DNA of 64,000 bases from NCBI GenBank assembly GCA_014529385.2, contig CM043942.1, positions 105,524,141-105,588,140 of the forward strand. Direction: 5' to 3'. Positions 23,784-36,454 of the stretch are shown piece by piece. The notes below the pieces were generated by a model. That model was not told the origin of the DNA, did no database searches, and was given only the letters and a program-made list of their open reading frames with translations. Source of the DNA: Adiantum capillus-veneris (lineage: Eukaryota; Streptophyta; Polypodiopsida; Polypodiales; Pteridaceae). Position 1 is the stretch's first letter, and every line of letters begins with the position of its first letter. Made by a program: the position numbers and the translations under genes.

Positions 23784-23785
<2 letters not shown>
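22239..23785. other. unassigned spacer
   Basis: No supported feature was seen. Short frames only. Confidence 0.45.

Positions 23786-23824
<39 letters not shown>
23786..23824. repeat. (TC)n microsatellite
   Basis: A CT run of 39 bases. Confidence 0.97.
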
Positions 23825-23832
<8 letters not shown>

Positions 23833-24024
23833 ATTAGTCAATCAATCAGTGAAGCAATCCACCTTCTCTCGGGAACTTTTTCAGCTTTCTCAATCTTCCT
23901 CTTTGTATATACAACATGCAAAGACCCACTTTAGGTATCTTCAACCTGTCCTTCCCTCGGCTACATTTGAGCTAAACTATCAAAGTTGATGTGGAGGTAG
24001 CCTCTAATTCCAGAGGTAGGTTCT

Positions 24025-24026
<2 letters not shown>

Positions 24027-24102
<76 letters not shown>
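24027..24102. repeat. (GA)n microsatellite
   Basis: A perfect GA run of about 76 bases. Confidence 0.98.
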
Positions 24103-24105
<3 letters not shown>

Positions 24106-24738
24106 TATATCCTTCACTCTAGTTTTTGATAATGCTAAAATGGTGGGGGCAAGACACCTGCACAGTGGTCCAAGGGACATCACAAGAGCTAATAGAGAAG
24201 AATCATTTTGAGTGGGGATATGAACATAGTCATAAACAAAAAACCTTATTTATTATTACTCAACACCCTACACGTAAAGTACTCATTACCCTATCTCCAA
24301 ATCTAAATAATGCAGGGTGCAAAGCAGTAGCTCATGACAACGTCAACATGTGGGGTGGGGGTGGGGTGGGATCCTAGGGGAGGTATGAGAGCAATAGGGG
24401 TGAGTTGATGCAACCACAAATGGATTGTTTGCATGATAGCAAGAAATGTGCAAGGAGCAAGACATGAATTGAGAGCCTGGGGGGACAGCCTAATCATGGG
24501 TCAGCTCGTGCACTCACGTAGAAAGAACATATCGGTGAGTGTAGGAGAAAGAAAGAACAAGAGAGAACATGCATGTCACACACACGCACACAGACAGAAG
24601 GAGAGGGATTCAAGGAGGGCCTCGAAAGAGTCATCAACACGCTCCACCCATTAATCACTTTAATTAGAGTCAAGCCTAAAAATTTAAGTTTTTCAAATTT
24701 TACCACGTGGTAGAATGACATTAGTATAGATTTAAAAT
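24103..24738. other. unassigned spacer upstream of A1
   Basis: No supported gene. It ends at the A1 LTR start. The A1 target duplication cannot be checked because the far end is outside the window. Confidence 0.5.
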
Positions 24739-24900
24739 TGTTACCATATACATGTGGTAGTGATGTGTGTAAACACACTTAGGACCGCCGACGCATTTTT
24801 TCTTTCACTAGGAGGTTTTTTCCTCCATGCATTGTATATATGCCCATCACTCTAGATCTACCTTAATCTTTCCATTGCGCACTAATTAATACACACTCTG
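24739..24900 (+). repeat. A1 5' LTR, 3' end deleted
   Basis: It starts TGTTACCATATACATGTGGT, the reverse complement of the A2 LTR end. Homology covers the CCTCC and GGGCGTATAT-equivalent blocks up to about 24900. Then the sequence jumps to the leader block (AAGCTCGTAGAGCTTAGTCT) that in A2 lies about 130 bases beyond the primer site. The LTR end and the PBS are therefore gone. Confidence 0.75.
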
Positions 24901-25142
24901 CAAGCTCGTAGAGCTTAGTCTACTCAGATTTTTGATTCAGACTCATTTCAGCCTCAGTTTCCATTGTTGGCAATGCTGCACAGGAAAATATTTCATTTTG
25001 TGCAAAATTTCTATCATTGCCATTTTCTTCATAACAGGTCCCTTACAATCCTCTATGGGTTGTGCCCTATAGCATGTGTTGGTCTCGCTTCATTTCTCCT
25101 CTTTTCGGGCAATTTTCACATCATCAGGTGTAGGCATTCACC

Positions 25143-27445
25143 ATGATTGACAACAACAAAGATGTTTTCAAGATGTTTGATGTTGAGGATAAATTGGATG
25201 GGGACAATTACCCTATGTGAGCTTACATGATGCAACATGTCCTTGTGTCAATGGGCATTTGGTATATTTTACAGGGCATTGATGTACTTCCTGGTTCTGA
25301 GGATAGAGGCAATTTTGAAGATGTTGTAGGTTTTGGTGACAGGGTTCTTGTTACCATAGTTGTTTTGCCTATAGTTGAGGAATCTCATTGGGATGTAAGA
25401 GATGCTCAAGCGCATTGATTGCATTTTTTGTGAAGTGCACTATTACTCCTCATATTTGTTCAGCAAAATCTGCAATACAGGCTTGGGATATTCTTCTTGG
25501 TCTTTATCCAAGTTGCAATGAGTCTAAAATTGCATTGTTGCATAAAGAGATGGAATCAAAGATTATGTATGAGGAAGAGGATATGGAAAATTTCCTTGCT
25601 ACTGTCAAGGATATTAATGAGCAACTTATTTCTGTAGGTGAAGTCATTTATAACAGTTCCCTTGTGCAGACTATTCTTGATGCTTTGCCAAATTCTTACC
25701 AGATTTTTGCTAGTACTTGAAGATTTATGACCCAAGGAAATCCAAAAGTTGTCAAGTTTGATGCATTATGCACATTGTTGTTGCAAGAGTGTCTTTGTAG
25801 GAAAAATAGGGCTAAACAGCGTGCAATTGAATAGACCTTTATTGCTGCTCAAAGAAAAGGTGGCAACAACATTGTAGCCACGTCTCATGGTTCTTCTGTG
25901 AGTGTAAATCACATGTTCCTAATGCTTCCCCTGGTAGTAATTTGTCTAGAAATTCTGGTGAAAAGGGCAAAAAGAAGATGCATTACCATTATTGTAAAGC
26001 TAATGATCACTTGTTGATCAAGCAATGTCCTAAGTTGAAGGCAAAAGTGTCCAAGAAGAACGAGACTAGTTTCATTACAAATGTAGCTATTGTTGAGTCT
26101 TTTGTGAAAGAAGATTGTGATGTTGATGTTGATGCAAATTGGGATTTTAGTGCAGAATGGGCTTTTAGTGCATTACATAATGAACTTATGGTCTTTCTGT
26201 CCATGATGCATGTATGTTAGTTGTTGCAGATGCTCATGTGTGGTACTTTGACAGTGGTGCTACAAAGCACATTACCTCTCATCGTGACTTGTTTACCTCT
26301 CTTGAGGATGTCCCTCATGGAAATTCAGTCACTTGTGCAACAATGCCTCTTATCCAATCAAGGGAGTTGAAAAGATTGTGTTGACTACTGAAAATGGAGG
26401 TTATTTCACACTTGTTGATGCACTTTACGTACTTGGGATCAAGAAGAACCTTTTATCTATATCTGCACTCGCTAGACTTGGTCTTGTTGCTTGTGAACTT
26501 TGTGGATGATAGATGTATAGTTCATGATCTTAGTTTTAGTGATGAGATTGTTGCATCAGGAATTTTATGTTGTGGGCTATATAAGCCCACTTTGTATGAC
26601 AAGTGTGGGAAGAATTTTTCAAATGCGGTTGAAAATTCAAGGGTTGTTTCAGATGCAAAAATTTGGCATGCACGTTTGGGCATCTCAATTATGCCAGTTT
26701 GTTGTGTTCGCAAAAATTCAATATGGTTTCTTCTTTGCGACCTCTTGAAGCACCTATGAAGCATGTTTGTGAAGGTTGTATTTTGGGTAAGATGCACTGT
26801 TCAAAGTTTCCAAAGGATGGTTCAAGAAAGGCTACATGCAGGTTGCAGCTTGTGCATAGTGATATTTGTGGGTCCATGCAAACTTTGTCCTTGGGAAACT
26901 ACCTTTCCTTTGTGACTTCCATTGATGACTACTCCAGGAATGCATGGGTGTATCCACTTAAGGTGAAGTCCAAAGTGTTTATGTGCTTCAAGCAATTTTT
27001 GGCTATGGCTAAAAATGTCTCTAAATGTATTATGGTCACCCTTTGTTCTGAACGAGGGGGGCAGTATATGTCTCATAAATTGAATGCATTTCTGGCTAGT
27101 CGTGGGATAAAACACCAATTTACAATGTCGTATACAACTCAGCAAAATGGTGTTTTTGAAAGGAATAACAAGTCGCTTATGGAGATGGCAAGACGTATGG
27201 TCAAAAGTCAAGCTTTTCCACATTTGTTTTGGCTTGAGGCCATCATGTGTGCCACTTATGTACTCAACTAGTGTCCTACAAAAGCTTTGCAGTCTATGAC
27301 TCCATATGAAGCGTGGCATGCTAGAAAGCCATCCATTGATCACATGCATGTTTTTTGTGTTTGTCTTTTGCTTTGGGACCACAAAACGCGTACAAAAAAT
27401 TAAATGATAAGGTTTTCAAGTGCATTTTTGTTGGTTATAGTGTTG
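25143..27445 (+). pseudogene. A1 gag-protease-integrase part
   Basis: The ATG at 25143 matches the A2 gag start (about 59488). An early stop follows at about 25218. A CHYC-type zinc knuckle is decayed near 25984 (CKANDHLLIKQC remains), the protease keeps FDSGATKH near 26250, and the pre-integrase CEGCILGKMHCSKFP is near 26770. The integrase core has HSDICG, then CSERGGQY where the family has RSDRGGEY, so the second catalytic Asp is Glu, then TQQNGVFERNNK. The reading stops at Gypsy1. Confidence 0.88.
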
Positions 27446-27450
27446 AAAGC
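27446..27450. other. Gypsy1 target-site duplication, left
   Basis: AAAGC lies directly left of the left LTR and is repeated at 63563-63567 directly right of the right LTR. Confidence 0.92.
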
Positions 27451-28349
27451 TCTTAGCGGGTCACCATTATGGACGTCTACAGCATAGCTTTTTGTACTAA
27501 CATAATGTCAATATGCAAGGAAGCAACTCGGGATGGGACACGTAGACTTAATGAGAGTGTCAATCTCACCAAAGTGTTCTCAGAGAGCTACTCATACTAC
27601 GACAAAGGCAAATCAACCACTTTCTAGTCAAACAATCAGTATGCGTCCAATCTCACCGCTCTAGGTCATCACACATTTTTGGCATCCAAACAAATTTGAA
27701 ATGCATGAAACTTAAGGAGAAGTATTACAACACCTAGGGGCATAGTCCTACCGAGTTCTGCAACCATCTGGGAAGGTACATAATCACGATCCATCACAAA
27801 AAATGTGCAGAAAACGGAAATAGAACTATAGGGAAAGGTCCCCCTTAAGCATAGAAACACTTATCCATGATCAAAACATTAAAAAAAAAAACCATTTTAA
27901 CCTTCAAACCAATGCATTTAGCTCACAAGCAATGTGTTGCGAACCACAATAGAATTGAGAATGGTTATACTTAAATTGTAAAGCAAGAGACAAGGAACAC
28001 AATGTGCTATTCCGAAATGAATTCCGATTACTAGTCCAGGAGAAAAGTGGATTACAATTTGTAGCAGCAAGAAGCTTCTCACAGTGCGCATTCAAAAACT
28101 CTTCTTAGCTAATGATATCCCTTTAGTCCAAAACTAAGGGTTTTCACTTACAGGTTAAGGGAACTTTCCCTTGGCCATTTGGCCACTTACAAGGGTGTAG
28201 ACTCAGAGAGGCTGAGAGGGTATGTCAAAATATATTACAATTACAAATCATCATTAGCTGAATTACACGGCTTCGTTCAAAAAATTGAGAGAGTGTTACA
28301 GGGTTGGTGTACATCCGCGTGTCATGTAGATTGTTGTATCCATCAAACA
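27451..28349 (-). repeat. Gypsy1 3' LTR
   Basis: It starts TCTTAGCGGGTC (the other LTR has TGTTAGCGGGTC, so the terminal TG became TC) and ends CATCAAACA. It is 899 bp; the partner is 657 bp. The extra about 230 bp lies at about 27628-27880. Confidence 0.93.
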
Positions 28350-28366
28350 TTCCCCCCTTCCTATTC
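28350..28366 (-). other. Gypsy1 polypurine tract
   Basis: On the minus strand this reads GAATAGGAAGGGGGGAA and abuts the 3' LTR exactly. Confidence 0.92.
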
Positions 28367-28416
28367 ATTGCACTTCCTCGTGCAATCTATCTTTGAGTGT
28401 AATCTACTATCTTTTC

Positions 28417-30037
28417 TATTGTTGCAGTGATGTGTCTGAATTTCTGCGCTCTTGCCTGGATACTACTGTTGCTAGATCTCTAAAAGGGTTATTGCTGAGA
28501 GTACTTTGATATGCTATATGGCGGGCTGGCAGGTCTTTTGTCATGGGATTGAATAAGGAGGAGTCCACCTCAAAGAATCTGATCATGAATGCCTCCTGAA
28601 AAGTCTGCATGTAGTGAGAGGGCAGGAACATGACTCTTGCATACAATCCCATAATGACATTCTTGCTTGGGATTTCTGTCTCCATATTCTAGCAAAGCCC
28701 TCTTGTGCCTTCCACAAAAATATGCCAGGGATGCTCTGCTGCCTCTATATCATTGAAAGCTGTTATGTAGGTGATTAGCATCTTGGCAATTTTCACAAGC
28801 ATCTGGCATGCGAGAATCTGACCTCCTTCATCATGTTAATGACCCCCTTGAGAGTCTGAACCATATACTTCTCGAACGGTGGGTTGTTATTGATTGGCTT
28901 TGTGATAAATCGGTAGTTCAACATCGCCGTCCTTTTGCTTTGCCAAGAGTAAAAGCTGTCCCAAGATTACGGTCTGTTGATGGGGGTTGACCTTGAGGTG
29001 CTGTGGAGCGTTCCTATAGTAGGTTTCATCTGTTGGTCTTTGCTCAAACCACTTTTTTTGCCAGAGGGGTTGATTTTCAATGATGGTTTGAATCTGAATT
29101 GCAGTGACAAGAAAATCCGTATAATCCCCTTGGCTGTTTGGTTCAAGGTCTGCTGGTAGAATTCTTTGCTGCCATAATCTAGCCTCCTGCCGCATCAGTG
29201 GTGGCAAGGCGATCATCTCATGTCCAAGGTTTTTTACCACCTCATCTGGAGTGATCATGAGGAGGGTAGGCGATTCTAGTACTTTCAATTCATACTGTAG
29301 ATATGCTTTGTGCGAGGGGTCTTTGACTTCTGAGATCCATCATTGAATTTTATCCTGGGCCAAATATGAAGTGGATGTCGTGGCTAGATCTACAAATTCT
29401 TGCGTCGCTTTTCCAGTGCTTGTAGTTGGTACATCTGTTTGGTGAGCATTGAATGTGGAGTGCTCTAATCCTTCTTCTTGCTCACGGTCTACTAGGGCTG
29501 TTTGGTGAGGCTTTGCTTGATTTTCCCTCAGAGTGTCCAAGTCTCCCCATGCCTCTGCCAACTGCTTCCTCAATTCTTTGATTTTCTCATCTTTGGCTTT
29601 TTGCAAGGCCCTATGTCCTGCTGTCATGATTTGTCTATCATACTTTTCCTGAGCAAGGGACTCTTTTAGATATTTTACCTCGTTGTTCAGGGATTGATCT
29701 AGTAGTCACAGTTGAGGAGATGGGAGTCTCTTGTATGGCCAAAAGTTGGATCAGGGTTCTGTTGACCACCACGTATGACTCTTGCAGATTTTTGTCTATT
29801 CCCTTTCTTTGATTAGTTCCTCCTCGAGACGTTGCTGCTCGACTTGTAGTGAAGAGTTTGCCTCACTAAACTATTGCACCTCCTTGTAATCGTAGGATGC
29901 ATTTTCTTGATCCCTTTGCAAATCAGATTGGGCTTGGAGCTGTGCTTTCTCCAATTACTCTATTCTTTGTTTTAACTGCAAGGCATCTTCAGATGCCTTA
30001 GATGCGTCTCTTTTATTATCTTCCAGTTCCATTCCGT
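28417..30037 (-). pseudogene. Gypsy1 accessory coiled-coil ORF, C-terminal part
   Basis: This is the downstream half of a large ORF whose start lies at 37980-36455; element D separates the halves. Open pieces at 29627-29340, 29288-28887 and 28685-28416 are joined by single stops or shifts. The first part is Gln/Glu/Lys/Leu-rich and heptad-like from 30037 to about 29480. A Thr/Ser-rich linker follows, then a more globular C-terminal region with several Trp residues (about 29290-28420). It ends about 50 bases before the PPT. No membrane anchor or signal peptide is seen, so it does not look like an envelope protein despite its position. Function unknown. Confidence 0.65.
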
Positions 30038-30651
30038 TGTTGGTGGATATGTGTTCGAAACGTGAGCTGGGCAGGCGCTAGGCCTCTGGCTGTGGGAGGT
30101 GCAAGAGACTAGATGCCAAACACAAAGAAAAAGACTCTGAAAACACCTAAATGCTTACAATTTGACAACCGGAATGTTTTAAGCTGCTAATGATTAGCCG
30201 AAGTGAAATTCGATTACAAATGTTTGCCGTTAACGGCACTGATGGTGTTAGGAGAGTTTAATGCTCTCAAATTAGATCACGATTGTAAATTTCTCACTTA
30301 TGCCTGCCATTAGAGCCATTTGAAGCTGATCAGGACGTACATATCTGGTGAAATTCCCTGCTTGATGCCCTTGTATCTCCCAAATACGATAGAGAGATGT
30401 TTTCCTCTCTCCTGGTTACCTTACCGCTCCCTTATCTTGCTACTTAACCCCAAACTCCCTGAATGCTTGTCGAGCTCCGACATTTGCTCTTGTCAAACTT
30501 CACTCGCCTTATCTTTCCCTTGTCGAAATTTGCTTATCTGCTCTTGCCAATCACCCTTTCCCTTGCCGAGATCTATTTTACCTGCTCTGCCAAGCATCCT
30601 TTCCCTTGCCGGAGTGATTCACTGGCTTCAAGCCTCGAGCTTGCTCTCCGC

Positions 30652-30654
<3 letters not shown>

Positions 30655-30683
<29 letters not shown>
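30655..30683. repeat. (GA)n in D left LTR, first locus
   Basis: A GA run of 29 bases. The equivalent locus in the right LTR (35213-35337) is about 125 bases. Confidence 0.97.
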
Positions 30684-30685
<2 letters not shown>

Positions 30686-30766
30686 CCCTGCTTCCCCTTG
30701 ACCAAGCTTTCTCCTCCTCCTTGCTTGTTTGCAATCCCTCTTGCCCTCACTTCTCGCCTTGACGAG

Positions 30767-30769
<3 letters not shown>

Positions 30770-30821
<52 letters not shown>
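30770..30821. repeat. (GA)n in D left LTR, second locus
   Basis: A GA run of 52 bases. The equivalent in the right LTR (35446-35535) is 90 bases. Confidence 0.97.
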
Positions 30822-30825
<4 letters not shown>

Positions 30826-32049
30826 CTTGCTTGACCTCCTGACGCTCTCCTGCTCTTCTCTGTTTTTGCCCTCCACCAAAAACTTCGTTGAAAAACCCCC
30901 TTTTCCTATTGTTGATGCTCTGCCATAAATTTGCTCCCCCCACCACGCAGTCACAGCGTTGTGACTGACGTGGCATGGGACTCCCTGTGATGATGTGGCA
31001 GTTGGCGGGTTTTCGACTGCACCAAATCGCACGATTTTTGGCTTGAACGAGGGCGCCTAGGCCTGCTCGTCACTTTTCGTCTCATGTGCATGCTCGTCCA
31101 AGCATCCCTGTGGCGGGCGCGAGCTTATCTTCCTCAGCACTGCCTGCAGCCCTCTGTTGCCCGCCATGCATCCCTTTTGTTCCTGGCTTCACACCCTTTG
31201 ATAATTAGGGCGGCCATTGGCCTTAGTTTAGTGGGCGGCCATATTCATTGGGCGGCCGGTCTTATTGTATGGGCGGCCATGCCATAAGGCTATGGCTTTT
31301 GGCTTATCTCATGAAGAAATATTGGGAGCTGCAAGCCTAATGGCCTCAAGGACACCAACATTAATGGATGCATCTACCTTCAAAGACATACCAGAAGACC
31401 TCGACACCACATCCATTGATCTATCAGTATTGTACAAGTTCGGCAAGGTGAGCATGGAAACAATTCACAAAGTGCTGGACAAGATTCTCCTCGAGCACTT
31501 ACTCTTTTGCATTCCAAAACCCTGGCTGCAACTCATTGACTGAGCGGACCGCCAGAGTGGTACAAAACCGGCCCCTGGTGAATCTTTATCGACCAATATC
31601 TTGGCGACTAGGACTCCGATCCTGATCTAAAAAGACCGATGCACTCTAGAAAGTGAGCACTTCAAGCCCGTGCATTCATTTCATTTCTGTCACCTCAGCT
31701 GCAGTTGCCCAATCCAGTACGGATCTGAAATCGACTTGAACTTTAAACTGCCATAACTTCTTCACCGTAGCTCCAATCGACAAGCCGTAAAGACAGGTTG
31801 GTAGAGCGCTTTAAGCACTACAGTTCTAGATCATAATAGCCCATATGTGTTCACTTCAAGCATAGTCCTTTTTAGCATCATTAAGGCATCACTTGGCCCT
31901 TTAAAGCCGCATCTGACATAAATTAATTATTAAACTTGGCCTGTTAACAAGCCCTGATCACTGACCACCATTAATCAAGTAGGTTTCAAAGAAGCTTGAT
32001 GTGCATTTTCCTGGCATCGTTCTTAGTATGGGAGCGGAGCTTCACGACA

Positions 32050-32065
32050 TCCACCCCCTCTGAAC
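32050..32065 (-). other. D polypurine tract
   Basis: The minus strand reads GTTCAGAGGGGGTGGA directly before the 3' LTR. Confidence 0.85.
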
Positions 32066-32642
32066 CTGCACAGCCTCCGGTCTGTGCCAACAACACTTCA
32101 ATCTGCATCTGCTACAGTTACCTTAAGCTCTTTGCCATCATCAGACTCACATAACTGGTAAACATATGAAAAAAAATGAAAGAAGGCTTATACCCTATCA
32201 TCAATTTTCTAGCTTAATCATTAGATAGCTGCCCATCGAAAATCTTTGAACTGTATCTAGCGTATCTTCAAAGCATTCAATTACGGATATCCTGTTGAAT
32301 GAACCCTGCCAGACTCAAATGCTCCAGTTCATGATGCACACGGCTTGACCATTAAGCTCTCTTAAGGGAACCCTGTCAAGCTCAAGTATGCCTTATTCTG
32401 TCTGCACACGGAATGGCCGTCAAGTCCTTTACCTCAAGTTTTGGTAGCAGAACCAACTCAAAAGATGTGAAGATATGTCATCAATTGTCCAAAGAAGTCA
32501 GTTGGAATCCAACCATGTAATCTTATTGAATGCATAATCAAACACTCTTCTGACTTAACATAATCTAGAAAACAAAACCTTGCATCATGCAGCCTGCTAT
32601 ATCAGGCATCTGGTATCCTTTGCATCTGCAACTTGCACTTTA

Positions 32643-34542
32643 TTAACCCCAAGGATAAAATGGGATAATAAGGAATGTCCCACACAATGGAGCATCATAA
32701 TATCCACATAAGCATACATTTACTATATCAATCAACATCAAGCATTTCTGGTGCAAATATGCTACCCTTGGTTCAAATAGCACGCAATTACTATGCATAC
32801 TGATGAGTATCCATCCATATTGAATCTGCTTATGAATATCCTTAGAGTCTCGTGGATCGAACACCATCGAGATCACATAGCATTGATGGGCTCCGCAATA
32901 TACTAGAGCTTCACCTGAAGCATAGTGCAACACCCACATCCGTAAATTTTTGGCAACTTAAGCTCGTTACCAGTAAGCATTAAAGAAATATGACTCCCTA
33001 TTACTGGCAGCCAAGACATCATTGACATAAGCATCATAAGGAATAACAGCCAAATCCAGCCACATTTGGTACATTGCCCAAGTGAATGAAAAACCCTGTG
33101 CACTTTATGGAGTATCAAGGATGATTTAGCATCATCACCCCCTCTAGCTTCATAGTCATCACGAAAAACCTTGGGAGTTTCTTGACCTGTATCATCAGAC
33201 GAATTTTCACATGTTGGGATTTCAGCTTGATCATGAAAAACAGCTTTATCATGTAGATCTTCATCCATAACATCCTCGGGAAAATCACCCTTGGAAGTCT
33301 CAACATTAATCAAAATTGTAGGAGTTATCTCCTCATGCAGCCCATGTACAAGCTTAGATGTAAAATCCCTGTCTATAATCTGTTCACAATCAGCATGTTC
33401 CGAGCAATCTTCATTCTCATCTATATCATCCTCTGCTTCCTCATCTGCACATAGAAATACATTATAGAATAGTAAAGGCTCATCTAGCACCCCCTCTGAA
33501 GAGGTATACGCATCAAAAAGCTCTTCTATACTGTCATAAACATCTCCTTTAGATCTAGACAGAATCGCCGATTATAGCATCCTCTTCTGTGATAGCATCA
33601 TCTGCAAGCATATTGTTAGTAACAATCATAGGTTCATTGACATTTTCAGTCTCATCGTGTGCTGGGTCCACAATCTTAGTCACTTCATCAGCTACTGTGT
33701 ATATAACATCTTTATTAATGCACTCATCTGGAACAAACATGTTGTCTTGCTCGGCTATAGTGTTGATAGTTTTAGTAATGTCCTGTAGAGGCTCATATGC
33801 TTGATGAACTCCTTTAGAATAACCCATGTCAAGGTCAACAGCTTGCGAACCACTTGCTGTACACTCTTATGTCTTCACTGGAACCATTATTAGAGGTAGC
33901 ATCCATGCAAACAATCTTTGAAAAAAATTCATATAAGCATGTTTCAGCATCAAATTCATCATTTATCTTTTCTTCGTTGCTCAAAATAAGCTCCTCTCGA
34001 ACTGAATCTGCTACTTCCAGCTCAACATTTTCTTTGGCTTTACTTCTAGCAGAAATATGCTCCTAGAATTCATCATAGTTGAGGATCTGCATCTGATCCC
34101 CTTCACCTTTACTGGAGACACCTTACTTCATTCAGTAATCTCCTTTATTTCCCGATCTAGAATCCTTGAGATTTCGTAAATGAATTCCTCTGCAAAATAC
34201 TCCCACCGTGTGGGATATGCTTCTGCCAGTTCTTTTAAAATCCGAGTTTACAACCTCCTCAAAGGATGCAACCATCCGATCTTCTGGAACATTTCGGCTC
34301 TTCATCTCAGCTTCATAACATGCAATAAAACCTTCTGGATCATATCCTTGAAAAATATAATACTGCTTCTGAACAGCATCAAGTGCTAGCTCTACAACAT
34401 CATCAATCTGCTTTTTTATATGCATGGCTTTTGCTTCCTATAGATAGCCCTGAACCAATTCCATCATTTTTGGAAAATCTCTAACTGTTAGATTTTTATC
34501 AAATCCATTGGCACTGAAATCTTTAATAAATTGCTTTAACTG
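32643..34542 (-). pseudogene. D internal ORF, acidic protein without retroviral domains
   Basis: After the primer site the minus strand has an ATG at about 34542 opening MEMPEQLKQFIKDFS. Open pieces follow at 34425-34132, 33827-33555, 33490-32903 and 32939-32643, with stops and shifts between. The first part is helical and mixed-charge. The middle part is very acidic (a run of Asp and Glu near 33430-33360). The end has a hydrophobic Leu/Met-rich stretch (about 33040-32990) and Cys/Gly-rich words. Nothing resembles a zinc knuckle, protease, RT or integrase. Like the E1 ORF it is acidic and the only gene of its element, but I could not align the two by eye. Confidence 0.55.
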
Positions 34543-34577
34543 TTCTGGCATCTCCATCTTTACCTCCCAGCCCGGCT

Positions 34578-34598
34578 CGTTTCGCGTCGGGTTCACCA
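34578..34598 (-). other. D candidate primer-binding site
   Basis: The minus strand shows TGGTGAACCCGACGCGAAAC four bases after the 5' LTR. The TGG start fits a tRNA CCA end; the tRNA was not assigned. Confidence 0.6.
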
Positions 34599-35211
34599 AA
34601 GATGTCGGGGGATATGTGTTCAAAACGTGAGCCGCGGGCCTCTGGCTGTGGAAGGTGCGAGAGACTAGATGCCAAACACAAAGCAAAAGACTCTAAAAAC
34701 ACCTTAAATGCTTATAATTTGACAACCGGAATGTTTTAAGTTGCTAATGATTAGCCGAAGTGAAATTCGATTACAAATGTTTGCCGCTAACGGCACTAAT
34801 GGTGTTAGGAGAGTTTAATGCTCTCAAATTAGATCACGACTGTAAATTTCTCACTTATGCTTGCCATTAGAGCCATTTGAAGCTGATCAGGACGTACATA
34901 TCTGGTGAAATTCCCTGCTTGATGCCCTTGTATCTCCCAAATACGGTAGAGAGATGTTTTCCTCTCTCCTGGTTACCTTACCGTTCCCTTATCTTGCTAC
35001 TCAACCCCAGACTCCCTGAATGCTTGTTGAGTTCCGACATCTGCTCTTGTCAAACTTCACTCGCCTTATCTTTCCCTTGCTGAAATTTGCTTATCTGCTC
35101 TTGCCAAGCACCCTTTCCCTTGCCAAGATCTGCGTTACCTGCTCTTGCCAAGCATCCTTTTTCTTGCCTAGTGCTTCACTGGCTTCAAGCCTCGTGCTTG
35201 CTCTTCGCAGT

Positions 35212-35338
<127 letters not shown>

Positions 35339-35442
35339 CCTCTCTTGCTTACCCTCACCTCTTCCGGCCTTCGAGCTTCTCCCCTTGCTTACTTGCTGAG
35401 AACGAGAGAGAGTGGTTCCTTCCTTGGCAAAGGCCGAGAGCT

Positions 35443-35445
<3 letters not shown>

Positions 35446-35535
<90 letters not shown>
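35446..35535. repeat. (GA)n in D right LTR, second locus
   Basis: A GA run of 90 bases, against 52 at 30770. Confidence 0.97.
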
Positions 35536-35537
<2 letters not shown>

Positions 35538-36454
35538 CCCTCCTTGACCTCCTGACGGTCTCCCGCTCTTCTCCGTTTTCGCCCTCCACCAAAAACTTCG
35601 TAAAAAAACTCCCTTTTTTCTATTGTTGATGCTCTCCCATAAATTCCCCCCCCCCCCACCACGCAGTCACGACGCCGTGACTGAAGTAGCATTGGACTCC
35701 CTACGATGACGTGGCAGTTGGCGGGTTTCCAAATGCACCAAATTGCACGGTTTTTGGCTTGAACGAGGGCACCTAGGCCTGCTCGTCACTTTTCGTCGCC
35801 GCATGCGCATGCTCGTCCGAGCATCCCTGTGGTGGGTACAAGCTTATCTTCCTCAGCACTGCCTGCGGCCCTCTGTTGCCGGCCATGCATCCCTTTTGTT
35901 CTTGTCTTCACACCCTTTGATAATTAGGGCGGCCATTGGCCATAGTTTAGTGGGCGGCCATATTCATTGGGCGTGTGGTCTTATTGTATCTTGGCGGCCA
36001 ATATCTTGGCGACCGGGACTCCGATCACTGATTTGAAAAGATTGACGTGCTCCAGAAAGTGCGCACTTGAAGCCCATGCATTCATTTCATTTCTGTCACC
36101 TCAACTGTAGTTGCCCAATCCGGTACGGATCTGCAATCGACTTGAACTTTAAACTGCCATAATTGCTTCACCGTAGCTCCAATCAACGAGCTGTAAAGAC
36201 AGGCCGGTAGAGCACTTTAAGCACTGCAGTTCTAGATCATAATATCCCATTTGTGCTCACTTCAAGCATAGTAATTTTTAGCATCATTAAGGCATCACTT
36301 GGCCCTTTAAAGCCGCATCTGACATACATTAATTATTAAACTTGGCCTATTAACAAGCCCTGATCACACTCACCATTAATCAAGTAGGTTTCAAAGAAGC
36401 TTGATGTGTATTTTCCTGGTATCTTTCTTAGTATGGGAGCGGAGCTTCACAACA

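Larger units (their letters stand above)
30038..32049 (-). repeat. D 3' LTR
   Basis: It starts TGTTGGTGGATATG and ends CTTCACGACA. It is highly similar to 34603-36454 over nearly its whole length. It contains GA microsatellites at 30655-30683 and 30770-30821. Confidence 0.9.

Noticed and set aside
32903-33490. Membrane or receptor-like host protein, from the Cys/Leu/Met-rich end
   Set aside because: It lies wholly inside element D and belongs to its decayed internal ORF. The hydrophobic stretch is short and near frame changes.
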